Of a DNA stretch of 64,000 bases, positions 1-11,315 are shown piece by piece. The stretch is from Apium graveolens (lineage: Eukaryota; Streptophyta; Magnoliopsida; Apiales; Apiaceae). The notes beneath the pieces were generated by a model. That model was not told where the DNA came from. It ran no database searches and saw nothing but the letters and a program-made list of their open reading frames with translations. Positions within the stretch are counted from its first letter, which is position 1. Each line of letters opens with the position of its first letter. A program made the translations under genes and the position numbers. Location: assembly GCF_009905375.1 (NCBI RefSeq), contig NC_133650.1:304641203-304705202 (forward strand). Direction: 5' to 3'.

Positions 1-1442
1 TTGCCAATGAGTGTAGAAAGTCTGATTCCAGTAAGAAAAAGTTTGAGTCTGTGGATTATAAGCAAAAATACTTCGATCTACTCAAACAAAAGGAAAGGGC
101 TTTTATTACACAAGAAAATGACTGGGCAGCAGATGGTCTAGATGAAGATGAAGATGTCAGCTATGTCAATCTAGCCCTAATGGCCAAGTCTGATGAGACA
201 GAGACAAGTTCCTCAAGCAATCATGTAATTACTACAAACCTTGCACATTTATCTAAAGCCGAGTGTAATGATGCCATAAATGACATGTCTACAGAATTAT
301 ATCATTTGCGTGTTACACTTAAGTCTCTTACTAAAGAAAATGCTAAAATCAAAGAAAATTATTTGTTTTTAAGTGAGAGGAATAATGTGCTTGAGTCTCA
401 GTTTGTTGATTTTGATAAATTAAGAATTGAGTGTAAGATTGCCAAGGAGGAATTAACTGAGTCCTTGAAAAAGGAAGAGATTTTGAAGAAGCAGCTCGAG
501 CGTGAACAAGAGGTGATTACAGCATGGAAAACATCCAGAGATGTCCATGCTCAAATCACCAAAGTTCAAGGAATTGAGTCTTTTTGTGATGAAGCCTGGA
601 AAAAGAACAAAGAGAAACTAGAACCTAATTTGGTAGATGGACTGCTAACAGATGTAGACTCGACAGATGATGAGGACTATCCGTCGGATAACAAAAAGTG
701 TTATCCGTCGAATGATGAAAATCCTCATCCGTCGGCTGTGAGCAAACCCATTAGCAAAGCCAAACTAATTAAGCTGAATGAGAAGTATGGGTCTGTTTCC
801 AAGAACTTTGTTTCAGGAGAGTCAAGTCAAATTAAGAAAGGGAAAAAGGCTAATGTTGGTCACATGACTGTCAAGCAGTTAAGTGACAGACTTGAGAAAA
901 TTGAGGTAAAAACAGAGATTAAAAGGAAAAACAATAGGAATGGTAAAGTAGGGATTAACAAACACAATAACTACACACCTGACAAATATGCTCCTAGAAA
1001 AATCTGTGTCAAGTGTGGTAGTGTAAATCATTTATCTGTTAATTGCAAATCTGCCATGCCTACTCCCATGTCTGTTCAGTCTCAATTTCCTAACATGAAT
1101 GCCATGCCTCCCATGCCTGTTAATGCTATGCCTACACAGAACATGAATGCACAGTTTGCTAATATGCCATTTGCACCTAATCCTTATTATGCTGCATATA
1201 GTATGCCACAAATGCCATTTAGCATGCCTTACTGGAATAACATGTTTACACCAAGCATGCCATTTCCTGTTAGTTATAATATGCATGATAATTCCACTGC
1301 AATGAATGGTTTCAAAGGTCCAATCCAAGTGACTAAGGATGAATCTGAAATTGCTAAGTCAAATGAGACAAGACCTAAGAAACAGAAAAAGAAAGCTAAC
1401 AAGGCAGGACCCAAGGAAACTTGGGTACCAAAATCAACTTGA
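1..1442 (+). CDS. gag: Gag C-terminal part (element A), partial
   Basis: The reading frame is open from base 3, in phase with the later ATG at position 51, and ends at TGA 1440-1442. Alignment by eye to elements B and C shows that the window begins inside the first CCHC zinc knuckle (its last residues FANEC are visible), so the ATG at 51 is internal. After that come an acidic segment, a predicted coiled coil (roughly codons 80-170), a basic stretch, a second CCHC knuckle (CVKCGSVNHLSVNC, about 1003-1044) and a Met/Pro-rich tail. Gag packages element RNA into particles. The segment at 660-740 holds three ATCCGTCG motifs. No stop or frameshift was seen in the part present. Confidence 0.85.
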   Translation, partial: ANECRKSDSSKKKFESVDYKQKYFDLLKQKERAFITQENDWAADGLDEDEDVSYVNLALMAKSDETETSSSSNHVITTNLAHLSKAECNDAINDMSTELYHLRVTLKSLTKENAKIKENYLFLSERNNVLESQFVDFDKLRIECKIAKEELTESLKKEEILKKQLEREQEVITAWKTSRDVHAQITKVQGIESFCDEAWKKNKEKLEPNLVDGLLTDVDSTDDEDYPSDNKKCYPSNDENPHPSAVSKPISKAKLIKLNEKYGSVSKNFVSGESSQIKKGKKANVGHMTVKQLSDRLEKIEVKTEIKRKNNRNGKVGINKHNNYTPDKYAPRKICVKCGSVNHLSVNCKSAMPTPMSVQSQFPNMNAMPPMPVNAMPTQNMNAQFANMPFAPNPYYAAYSMPQMPFSMPYWNNMFTPSMPFPVSYNMHDNSTAMNGFKGPIQVTKDESEIAKSNETRPKKQKKKANKAGPKETWVPKST

Positions 1443-1453
1443 TTTGATTTTGA

Positions 1454-4400
1454 TGTGTGCAGGGAAACAGAAGGAATCTTTGGTACTTGGATAGTGGTTG
1501 TTCAAGACACATGACTGGTGATTCTACCCTGCTCACAGAGTTTAAGGAGAGAGCTGGCCCAAGTATTACTTTTGGAGATGACAGCAAGGGTTATACTGTG
1601 GGATATGGCTTGATTTCAAAGGACAACGTCATCATTGTAGAGGTTTCCTTAGTGGATGGTCTCAAACACAATCTGTTGAGTATCAGCCAGCTTTGTGACA
1701 AAGGCAATTCAGTAACCTTCAACTCAGAAGCCTGTGTTGTGACTAATAAAAGAAGCAACAAAGTGGTTCTCACTGGTGTGAGAAGAGGAAATGTGTACCT
1801 AGCTGATTTCAACTCAACTAAAGCAGAAACTGTAACTTGCCTTCTCAGTAAAGCAAGTCAGGATGAAAGTTGGCTATGGCACAAAAAGCTATCTCATTTA
1901 AACTTCAAGACCATGAATGAGCTGGTAAAGAAAGAACTGGTAAGAGGCATTCCTCTAGTGGAGTTTTCAAAGGATGGACTGTGTGATGCCTGCCAAAAGG
2001 GAAGCAGATCAAAGCATCATTCAGGAAGAAACTTGATTCAACAATTAAAGAGCCTTTGCAACTGCTTCACATGGATTTATTTGGACCAGTCAATGTATTG
2101 TCCATCTCAAGGAAAAGATTTTTCCTAGTAATTGTACATGATTTCTCAAAGTTCTCTTGGACATATTTCCTAAAGTCTAAAGATGAGGCTAGTGAAATCA
2201 TCATCAATCACATAAGGCAAGTCAACAATCATCCTGATTTCAAAGTTAGAAAAATCAGGAGTGACAATGGAACCGAGTTTAAGAATTCTGTCATGAGAGC
2301 ATTTTGTGAGGAAAATGGGATTCTGCATGAGTTCTCAGCAGCAAGGACTCCACAACAGAATGAAGTAGTGGAAAGGAAGAACACATCACTTATTGAAGCT
2401 GCAAAGACAATGCTTGAAGAATCTAAACTACCAACATATTTCTGGGCTGAAGCTGTAAATACTGCATGCTATACTCAGAACATTTCTCTGGTTAATCAAG
2501 AAAGATGCATGACTCCCTATCAATTGTTCAAGAACAAGAAGCCAACTCTAAACTTTCTTCATGTCTTTGGCTGCAAATGCTATATCCTGAGAAATCAAAC
2601 TGATCAAAATGGGAAGTTCGATGCTAAAGCAGATAAAGGAATTTTTGTTGGATATGCTATTGGTAAAGCATATAGAGTCTACAATCTAAGAACCAACATT
2701 GTTGTGGAATCTATACATGTTGTGTTTGATGATAAAACGATTGAAGGACTGAAAGATGGAGATTACCATGAGAGCCTCAAATTCGACAATGTGGAGATGG
2801 TTAGTGATGACAGTGATGATGAAAGTGATCAAGAAACAGTGTCTAAGGATAATGCAGACAAATCTACTACCAATGAAGCACAAAACTCAACATCTGTCGA
2901 GTTACACAATGCTTCATCCGTCAGAAGGCAATCTGCATTATCCGTCAGGAGACAACCTGCCTCATCCGTCGGTACTCAAAATTCACCATCCGTCGGGTTA
3001 TCAAAAGAAGCAGGAGGTCAAGACAGATCACCTATAGAAAATTCCCCTTTCTCAAATCAAAGATCCACAAACTCAGGGGGAGTTTCTAGCAATCAAAACT
3101 CAATCACACATCAAAACAACATTGAGGTCTCTTCATCGAGAGCTAATCTACCTCAACAAAGGAAATGGACAAAAGATCACCCCTTTGAGCTTATCATTGG
3201 TGATGTTTCTTCTAGAGTTCAAACAAGAAGAGCAACTCAGGAAGAATGTCTATACAGCAGCTTTCTGTCAAAGGAAGAACCAAAGAAGGTAGAAGAAGCT
3301 TTATTGGATCCTGATTGGATTTTAGCTATGCAGGAGGAGCTATACCAATTTGAAAGGAATAATGTATGGAAGCTGGTACCCAAGCCTAAAGGAAAGAATC
3401 CAATAGACACCAAGTGGGTATTTAGAAACAAGATGGATGAAAATGGCATAGTAGTCAGGAATAAAGCTAGATTGGTTGCTAAGGGCTATTGTCAGCAAGA
3501 AGGAATTGATTTTGATGAAACATTTGCTCCTGTTGCAAGACCTTATGCCATCAGAATCTTCTTAGCCTATGCATCCCATGCCAATTTCAAGGTCTAACAA
3601 ATGGATGTCAAAAGTGCCTTTCTGAATGGAGATTTGGAGGAAGAAGTATATGTCAGTCAACCTCCTGGTTTTGAAAATTCAAATTTTCCAGAGTATGTCT
3701 ATTATCTTCTGAAAGCACTCTATGGACTGAAGCAAGCACCTAGAGCCTGGTATAACACTTTATCAAAGTTCCTTTTGGAAAATCACTTCACAAGAGGTAT
3801 TGTAGATAAAACTTTATTTTTCAGAAATGTTAATGGCTCTAGTATACTTGTTCAAATTTATGTAGATGATATTATTTTTGGCTCTACAGATGAGAAACTT
3901 TGCAAAAAGTTTGCCAAATTAATACAAAGTAAGTATGAAATGAGTATGATGGGAGAACTAACTTACTTTCTTGGTTTACAAGTTAAGCAAGTTAGTGATG
4001 GAATATTCATTAGTCAAACTAAATATATTTTTGATCTTTTAAAGAAGTTTGACTAATGGATTGCACATCTACAAAAACTCCCATGGCCACTGCAACTAAG
4101 CTTGAATTAAACACTACAGAAAAGTCTGTGGATATTTCAAGTTATAGAGGCATGGTTGGCTCACTTCTGTACTTAACAGCTAGTAGGCCAGATATAATGT
4201 TTGCTACATGTTTATGTGCTGGATTTAAGGCTGATCCTAGAGAATCTCACTTAATAGCTATTAAGAGAATTTTCAGATATCTCAAGGGAACACCAAACCT
4301 TGACATTTGGTATCCTAGAGATTCTGGTTTTGATCTAACTGGTTATTCAGATGCAGATTATGCAGGTTGTAGAATTGATAGAAAGAGTACAACATGAACC

Positions 4401-4802
4401 TGTCAATTTCTAGGAAACAAGCTTGTGTCCTGGTTCAGTAAAAAGCAAAATTCAGTTTCTACTTTTACAGCTGAAGCTGAATATAATACTGTTGGCAGTT
4501 GCTGTGCACAAATTTTATGGATGAAAAATCAATTGCTAGACTATGGTTTGCAAGTTGAGAGAATTCCTATTTTCTGTGATAACACAAGTGCAATTTCCAT
4601 CACTGAAAATCCAGTGCAACATTCAAGGACAAAGCACATAGATATCAAGTACCATTTCATAAGGGAACATGTAATGAATGGTACTGTGGAACTACATTTT
4701 GTTCCAAGTGAGAAGCGACTTGTAGATATCTTTACCAAGCCACTGGATGAATCCACCTTTTCAAGGCTGGTAAGTGAGTTAGGTATGCTTAATTACTCTT
4801 AA
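1454..4802 (+). pseudogene. pol: Pol polyprotein, broken (element A)
   Basis: Domains in order are aspartic protease (WYLDSGCSRHMTG, with an intact DSG), GAG-pre-integrase HHCC region, integrase ([22 protein letters not shown], giving the D,D,E triad), a variable linker with a 24-bp-phased repeat, RT (YVDD near 3861) and RNase H ([13 protein letters not shown]). Four lesions are visible against B and C: a one-base loss in a G run near 2000 (frameshift in integrase), TAT to TAA at 3595-3597 in RT, a one-base loss near 4053, and a TGA at 4395-4397 in RNase H. There is no ATG at the start. The frame opens after a TGA at 1451-1453 and is not in the gag frame. Confidence 0.9.
2892..2996 (+). repeat. 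24-bp-phased ATCCGTC array in pol linker (A)
   Basis: The core ATCCGTC (first copy ATCTGTC) starts at 2892, 2916, 2940, 2964 and 2988, exactly 24 bp apart. The bases between cores vary. In pol the array encodes five eight-residue units that each begin with Ser-Val. It lies between integrase and RT. Confidence 0.9.
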
Positions 4803-5325
4803 ATTTATCTGAGTTATTTTGCAAGTTGAAATGCAGCCAGAAAGTTAATTGATTTTTCTATTCTGGATGAAATTTTTGGATAAGTCAAAATTTACATCTC
4901 GACGGATGACCCTTATCCATCGAGTATGGTCATCCGTCGACACACCATTTGCTAATAAAAATCAATTACTTTTCTGGAATATCTTATGTATCGACATATA
5001 ACAATTTATCCTCATCCGTTGAATTGTTTTAATCTGAGCCGTTAATTCCCTGTACATTATCCATCGAGTATACTTACAGTTTGTAAGCATTACATGACGG
5101 ATAATGGGTGGAATTTTTACAGTTTATTTTTAAACGGCTATTTTAGGCAATTTCTATTGGTTAATTTACTTTACTTTATTATTTTTATCAGTTATTTTTG
5201 AGATAGTATAAAAGCTTCTTTCATTGCAATTGTTTTCTTTTATCATTCTCAAATTCAACTGCTCTAATTTCAAATCTCTCTCAAGCACCTACTCTACTTC
5301 TCTTCAAGCTTTTATTCTCTAAACA
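4803..5325 (+). promoter_or_regulatory. Pol-ORF3 intergenic region with fold-back motif and TATA box (A)
   Basis: About 520 nt separate the pol stop from the ORF3 ATG. TCGACGGATGACC (4899-4911) and its exact reverse complement (4928-4940) form a 13-bp inverted repeat with a 16-nt loop. Further motif copies follow up to about 5105. TATAAAAG lies at 5207-5214, 119 nt before the ATG, followed by a CT-rich leader. The layout repeats in B and C. Reading this as an internal promoter for ORF3 is inference. Confidence 0.5.
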
Positions 5326-8300
5326 ATGGCACCTGTAGTAAAGATTATGTCTCAAACTGGGTTCATTTATGAGAAGAACAATTTGACTGCATTGGTCAAT
5401 AAGGGTATTCAGCAATCAGAGGACTACCACAAGATGATGGACTTTGTAAAGATTTACAAGCTTAATTACGCCATGCTGGAATCACCCACAATCTTCTGTG
5501 AAGTTGTTGAAGAGATGTGGACCACTACTATCTATAACTCTACTGACAAGACCATCACTCTAACCATCAAAGGTAATGAATTCTGTATTAATAGTGATGT
5601 GATAAAAGCATGTTTCAAAATTCCTGATAACAATGTGACTTCACCACACAATGACACTGATATTATCAATATGTTTAATTCCATGCATTATGCACTTCCT
5701 ACTTCTAAACTGAGTGAAATTAGGAGAATGGGTCTTAGGAAGGAGTGGAGTTTCATGTGTGATGTAGTTACTAAGGTTTTCTCTGGAAAAATCAGTAATT
5801 TTGATTCAGTGAATATTTCCATGCTTAACATGCTATACATGCTAGTTACAGATAAATTTTATAATTTCAGTGATCTTGTTTTGTTTGAGTTAGGTTTTTA
5901 ATTAGGGGAGTTAAATAAAAGAGGTAAAAAATGTGTATTATGCTAGATTTCTTATGTTATTAGCTAACCACCTCTGTGAAGAGATTGTGCTTGAGAACCC
6001 AAACAACAAACTGGATTGTTGGGTTCAAGAGAGAAGACTCATTGCAGATTTGAACAGGGCCAATCATCACAAGGATGTGTCAATGGTCTACTTTCCTGTA
6101 ATGCAGGCACCTCAGGTAAGTGAGGTAAGTTCATCCATCTCTACAACTATTCCAACCTCCACTATTTCTTTGAATTCAGGAGTAGCTATGGCAACTGTGC
6201 CAATAACCAAACAGTTGCCTACCAAAGCCTCCAAACCTACTACTATTTCCAAAACCAAATCAAAGAAAATCCCCTCTGGTATCTCTCAAAAGATACCAGT
6301 TAAAAAATCCACCAAAGCCAAAGAGGGGAGTGTGAAGGAGGGTAAGTTAGGTGAGGGAAGGGGTGAACATCAAAGAAACCCCAAGAATAAGGTTGGAGAG
6401 TTGAGTGAATCCCAGCCTAGCCACACTGTAGTTTCCCAACAAACTGTAGTGCTTAAAAAGGACAAAAGCTCAGTTCTAGCTACATCCTCCCAAAAGGATG
6501 TGGTTATTGAACAAAGCTCTCAGCCAAGAGCACAGGCCAAAAGGGTTAGGGACACAAGCTCACCCCAAACCTATACAAGAAAGAAGAAATCTAAAACTTC
6601 TGGGGATGCACAGGGCACACACACAGTGCAAACTGGTGCTAAAGACATAGTCCCTGTACTCTCTCAAATTCAGTTTGATGTGGCTCCAATAAATGTGGAG
6701 TCACAGCCAAAATCTCTAGTTATAGAAGTACCTCATACACCATACTCACCAACAAACTCTCTGGATGTGGATATGATACACACATCAATTCCTGATTCCC
6801 CTTCTTTAACTCTGTTGGGGAAGCCAAAATCTACTACAAGTGAGCATCATCTTTTAGATGATTTGTTGGCTCACTTGCCAATTCTTTCAGAAACTATTAT
6901 GACATCTGTGCCCCAAATATCTTCAATCAGCACAGAGTCAACAATAGTTTCTCTTCCCAACTCATTCATTTCTACTCTCTCGGCGGATATTGTTCATCCG
7001 TCAAGTAGTGATTGTATCCCGACGGATAAGCCTAACAGCAGTTATCCGTCGGATAGCATTACCACTCACTCGATGGATATCACTCATCCGTCGAGTATCT
7101 CTGCACAACTTCAAACTTCAATTATTTCAAGTACAGAAGATTTAGTGGTTGTACAGTCACTCGTAGGATTGAGAGAGGAGAATGTCTTGAGTGAGAGGCT
7201 GGGTTGTTCCCAGGCAAAAGGTGAGGAAATGAGTGAAAATCTGCAATCCATTTCTTCAGGATTGGCAAAAGGGAGTGAGAGGAGTCCCACCTTAGTAGGT
7301 GAAGGTGAGGGTGTGAGGGTGGGGAGCCAGGGTGAGACCCTGATGCAACAAAAGAGAGAACATGAGAGAAAAGCAGGTATAGAGGGTATAAGGGTGGACC
7401 CAACCATTGCTCATGAGTTAATGATTGTGGATGATGCTGAAAAGGAAAGACAATTGCAGCAACATTACAAAGCTGTAATTGATAACATTTCCTTGGATGC
7501 TGACACTTTTACTCATCCTATTCCGGCCTATCAATTGTTGGCTGCTCAGGGCAATGAGGAGGCATAAAAGACTTTGAATCTGGTGCATACTTCAGAATCT
7601 CTACACAGGGATAAAGCTCATGTCAATTTAATGTCTCCTACAGCTGGTGAGCCATTTTGAAGAATTTGGAGTAAATTCTAATGATGATGACTCTATTTCA
7701 TTTGATGGAAGCATGAACTTAGGGGGGGATGAAGGCCCAAGTTCTATTCCAGATTTACCTGAATGGGCCTTGACAAAAGAGTCTACACCAGGATAATTTA
7801 ATGTCTCCTTGGTCAAACAAATCATGTCTATCCAAAAGGCCATTCAGAAGAGCTCAAATGCTGGTACCAAGGCTATTCTTCAAGCTCACCTAGATTCTCT
7901 ACATCTCATGAAGCTACATCAATTAAGACAGAATCTGAGTGTGGATGAACTCAAAAAGGATATAGCTGACTTGAAGACCTACAATTCTGAGAAGATGGAT
8001 TCAGTCATGCCATATGGTACCATGCGGGATCTATTACTGAGACTGAGAAGAGAATCAGATGCTGAAAAGAAGCTGGCCAAGTTGGAAGACAGAGTTCAAG
8101 TTATTGAAAATTCTGTGGCCACCATTCTTCAAAATCAACAGTGTCAGACCAATCTTCTCATGCAATTGGCTAAAGCACAAGGCCTGACTCCTCAACTTGA
8201 TGATAACAAAAAGGGGGAGAAAGGACCAAGTGAGGGGGAGAAGCTTCAGATATAAAACACTAAGGTAATTGTGCGATCAATTACTGTCTCAAAGCCACCA

Positions 8301-9871
8301 GTTACAGATGGTATAGATCTGATTCAAGCAGCAGCAGCAAACTTGAAAGCTGCTGAGAAAGAAAAGTTGAGTTTGATCAACTGGGAGAAGATTGATGAGG
8401 AGATACAGAAGAAGTTTGAACTTGTCAAGGAGCCAGTTAAGTCAGCCATCCATCACTCTCAAGTCAAGCAAATCAGTGTGAATGAGATGAGCATGAACTA
8501 TCTGGAAAAAGGACAATCTTCCTGCATCAAGTCTCCAAAGGCTGAAATGATTCTTAAACCAAGGGCAAACTACTCAAAATCATCCTTGAAAAACCCCTTG
8601 TATACTGTGTATGAGACATCCAAGCCTGATGAGAAGAAGCTTCTGTCAAGATCAATTATTTTCTATAAAGATCCAACTGATTTAGCTTCTAAAAAGAGGA
8701 TTGCTAAGATATTCAGAAATGGGAAGGAAATTTGTGTGGTAGCTGGACATCCTCAATTTGCTCAAGCAAAGAGAGAAGAAAAAGCCAGGTTGAAGCAGGA
8801 AAAGAAGCAAGCTATTCTAGATGCAAAGAAGGCTAAACAAAAGAAAGAGCAGATTGCTATCTTGGCCAAGCTATAGGCTGTGAATTCATCACAACAAATT
8901 CCCTCTCAATCATCTGAAGCTACTGAATCAAGGAAACATGTTGAAGAACAGAAGAAATCTCCAAGAAAGAAAGAATTGGCTAAAAGAACAAAAAGGAAAC
9001 TGGATATTGTTGACAAGGAATTGGAAGATCAATTTCCTAAGGAACCCACACCAGCTACAACTCAAGCATCAAAGCCCTCTGTGGTATTTGAAGATATAAG
9101 GGTGGTAGATCCTTACAGGAATATTCATGGTGAACCTATTGTGCCCAAGGATGAGCCAATAGAATGGGATAACATACTAATTCCTGAATTCAGTCTACCA
9201 ATCCTTAGCAAGCCAAAGAGGACAAAGTCAAGGGCAGTCAAGAAAGTGAATCTGTCACCCCTCAAATCCAAATCTGTAGTCAAAGCTCAGCCCAAAGTCA
9301 ATAAGGGAGACTACTTGTACTTGTGTGACACAAAGAATTTTCTGATCTAAACCTCTATCTGGATGAACTAGATGAAGTAAGGGGAATTGATGCATACAGA
9401 AACCTACCTGAAAGGTTAGTGTTCAAGTACAAAGGAGGAAAGGAGATTCAGTGGCCACTTCACAGGATTCTTCAAGAGAGCCAAGCTGTACTGATTAAAT
9501 TTTATTCATCCTTCAAGAAGAACTTTGGGTTCAATGCCACTGCAAGAAGACTAGTATTGAAGAAGATTGAAGAACTGAGGAGTGTTAGAGCTAAAGATGC
9601 ACTCCCAAAGACTCTAATCATCCCATACACAGGGAGAAGAGTGCATCTAAGGCCCTACTGGCTGATGGAGTTTATAGATGACAAAGGTGTGAGAAGATTC
9701 TTCATATTAGAAGACCAACTGAGCATCTCCAGCAATGAGACTCTCTTGGAAATGCAAGAAAAGCTAAATCTCTCAGAATCTGATGAACTTGAATTCCACA
9801 GGCAACTCCAAAATCAGATTGATGAAAACAACAGAAAGCTTGGAAGAAGATCCAGACCTTCAAGAAACTAG
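5326..9871 (+). pseudogene. Third ORF (env-like by position), broken (element A)
   Basis: The ATG at 5326 opens a protein starting MAPVVKIMSQTGF, shared with B and C. It has a conserved N-terminal domain of about 250 residues, a long Ser/Thr/Pro/Lys-rich middle part containing the CGACGGAT motif, a coiled-coil-like segment (about 7810-8200) and a conserved basic C-terminal domain (about 9360-9870). I see no signal peptide or strong membrane segment, so 'envelope' describes position only and the function is unknown. Breaks: AAA to TAA near 5899; an A6 run at 5926-5931 that shifts the frame; TAA at 7565-7567; a one-base insertion near 7656; TAA near 7795, 8253 and TAG at 8874-8876; and a one-base loss near 9330. 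Confidence 0.8.
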
Positions 9872-10046
9872 AAAAATCTGCTCAGGCTAGAGGAGCATCT
9901 TGAAATGACTGTGAGCTAAACTTTGCACATTTTGATTAATTGAAGCACTTTCAGTATTTTCTACTTTTTTTTAAAGCTGTATGTTTAGGATGTTTTGTTA
10001 TCATCAAGTATCTATTAATTTATGGCTACAATTCCAGTAGACATAA

Positions 10047-10058
10047 ATTGGGGAAGAT
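10047..10058 (+). other. Polypurine tract (A)
   Basis: The purine-rich stretch TTGGGGAAGAT directly precedes the LTR start TGTTGTGCATATG. It is the usual primer site for plus-strand synthesis, and the same layout is seen in B and C. Confidence 0.8.
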
Positions 10059-11077
10059 TGTTGTGCATATGTTGTGTACTTGATGATTTCATAAACAAAA
10101 CACCTAAGTAGATTTTACTTAGTGAAATAATGTAGCACTCGACGAATAAGAATTATAGTCCCGATAGATAACTCATTATAGTCCCGACAGATGATGACTT
10201 ATTATCCATCGAGTGAGTAGCTTATGTAATAATGAGTCTGTAGCACATTTCTGCATACACCTTTGTATAAATTCTGTAGTAGCATATAAGTCATGTTGAC
10301 TTTAACTAGATATGCAGAATAGGTTGATTAATTGTACATAGATGATGTCTTGTAATTCTGCATAAATGAATTGAAGTCAAGTGCCAAAATAGCTACCGAC
10401 GGATGATTAACAAAGCCATCGATGACGATCAAATGGCTATCAACGGATGTTTATATATAGCAGTCGACGGATGATCAATGAAGCCATCAACGGATGATCA
10501 TAAAGTCGACGGATAATCATGTATTCAACGGATAAAGAATTCAAACATCAGTTGACAGTGATAACTGGTCACATGCGTTGGGATGTATGCAAATGGAAAA
10601 GGAAGCCTATTAACCGGGTAATAGAGAACAAAGTAACAAAGCATTAGACCCGATAGTTTTTATAATGATTCTATCTTTTGACTTTGTAATCTTGGTAATA
10701 TATAAACCAAGAAGTAGCAAATAGAAACTAAGATCTGAGATACAAAAAGTAAGAAACATTTGTAAGCAGAATTATTAGCATTTCTCTGTATTCTCAGTAG
10801 TTCAAATTTGTAAGCAGATGTGAGCATTCTTGTACACAGAGTTCTCTCGATATAATATATATCTCTGGTGGAATTGTTTAAATCCACCAGAAAGTTTTTA
10901 AAGACTTTTGTTTTTAATTACTTATGTTTTGATTCACTTAAGTTTCTATTCCGCATTGCGCTAATCAAAACACTTATATTTATATTCGAGTTTGAACATT
11001 TTTATTTTAAGAAAAAGGTTCAAGAATTCCATTCAACCCCCTTCTGTAATTCTTGCTATATTGTTAAGGGACTAACA
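10059..11077 (+). repeat. 3' LTR of element A (1019 bp)
   Basis: It starts TGTTGTGCATATG and ends GGGACTAACA, matching both LTRs of element C apart from small differences. Motif copies in TCGACGGAT and decayed forms lie at about 10138-10212 and 10397-10533. A TATATAAA box is at 10699-10706, downstream of the motif cluster. A C-rich tract near 11037 precedes the LTR end. Confidence 0.92.
10397..10533 (+). repeat. CGACGGAT motif cluster in LTR A
   Basis: Copies of CGACGGAT and the variants CAACGGAT and CGATGACG occur on the plus strand at uneven spacing, about 170 bp upstream of the LTR TATA box. Confidence 0.75.
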
Positions 11078-11082
11078 AAGAT

Positions 11083-11307
11083 CTAGGAACTCAATATATC
11101 TATTGTATTGCTATATTCGCCTGACACTTTCCTCAACAATCCTATCTTACCAATTCCCCATCAGATCTGCTAATCCTAATTCACACTCAATTTGAACTTA
11201 AAGTGAGTATGCCTAGGTCTTTCCTATCTTATATGGCCTATCACTCCTATCTTACTCTCACCTATTCTTATTTCAGGGACCAATAACCTATTGCTCTGAT
11301 GCCAACT
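11083..11307 (-). mobile_element. Internal 5' end of element D with primer binding site
   Basis: On the minus strand the D LTR end is followed, after three bases, by TGGCATCAGAGC (plus 11293-11304). This resembles the initiator-Met tRNA primer site TGGTATCAGAGC used by many plant LTR retrotransposons. About 210 bp of untranslated internal sequence remain before element A interrupts. The D coding region, if it survives, lies beyond the left edge. The lineage is not certain; the LTR style suggests Ty3/gypsy. Confidence 0.65.
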
Positions 11308-11315
11308 TGTAACAG

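Larger units (their letters stand above)
1..11077 (+). mobile_element. Element A: SIRE/Maximus-type Ty1/copia retrotransposon, 5'-truncated by window edge
   Basis: Gene order is gag, pol (protease-integrase-RT-RNase H), third ORF, polypurine tract and 3' LTR, which is the Ty1/copia order with the extra 3' ORF typical of the SIRE/Maximus lineage. The 5' LTR, primer site and first part of gag lie outside the window. The five bases after the 3' LTR are AAGAT (11078-11082), presumably the target duplication, but the partner cannot be checked. Gag, pol and ORF3 are close in sequence to element C, so the two are one family. Pol and ORF3 carry several stops and single-base indels, so this copy is not autonomous. 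It is inserted in the internal region of the older minus-strand element D. Confidence 0.93.

Noticed and set aside
1032..1328. Minus-strand 98-residue His/Arg-rich ORF, and a longer relative at 44266-44781
   Set aside because: It is the antisense reading of the Met/Pro-rich gag tail (CAT on the opposite strand of ATG) and has no independent support.
1443..1470. Programmed ribosomal frameshift between gag and pol
   Set aside because: Gag and pol frames do not overlap, no slippery heptamer is evident, and the offset differs between A/C and B.
5326..9871. ORF3 as a true envelope glycoprotein
   Set aside because: No signal peptide, membrane segment or glycosylation-rich ectodomain is visible; only its position after pol is env-like.
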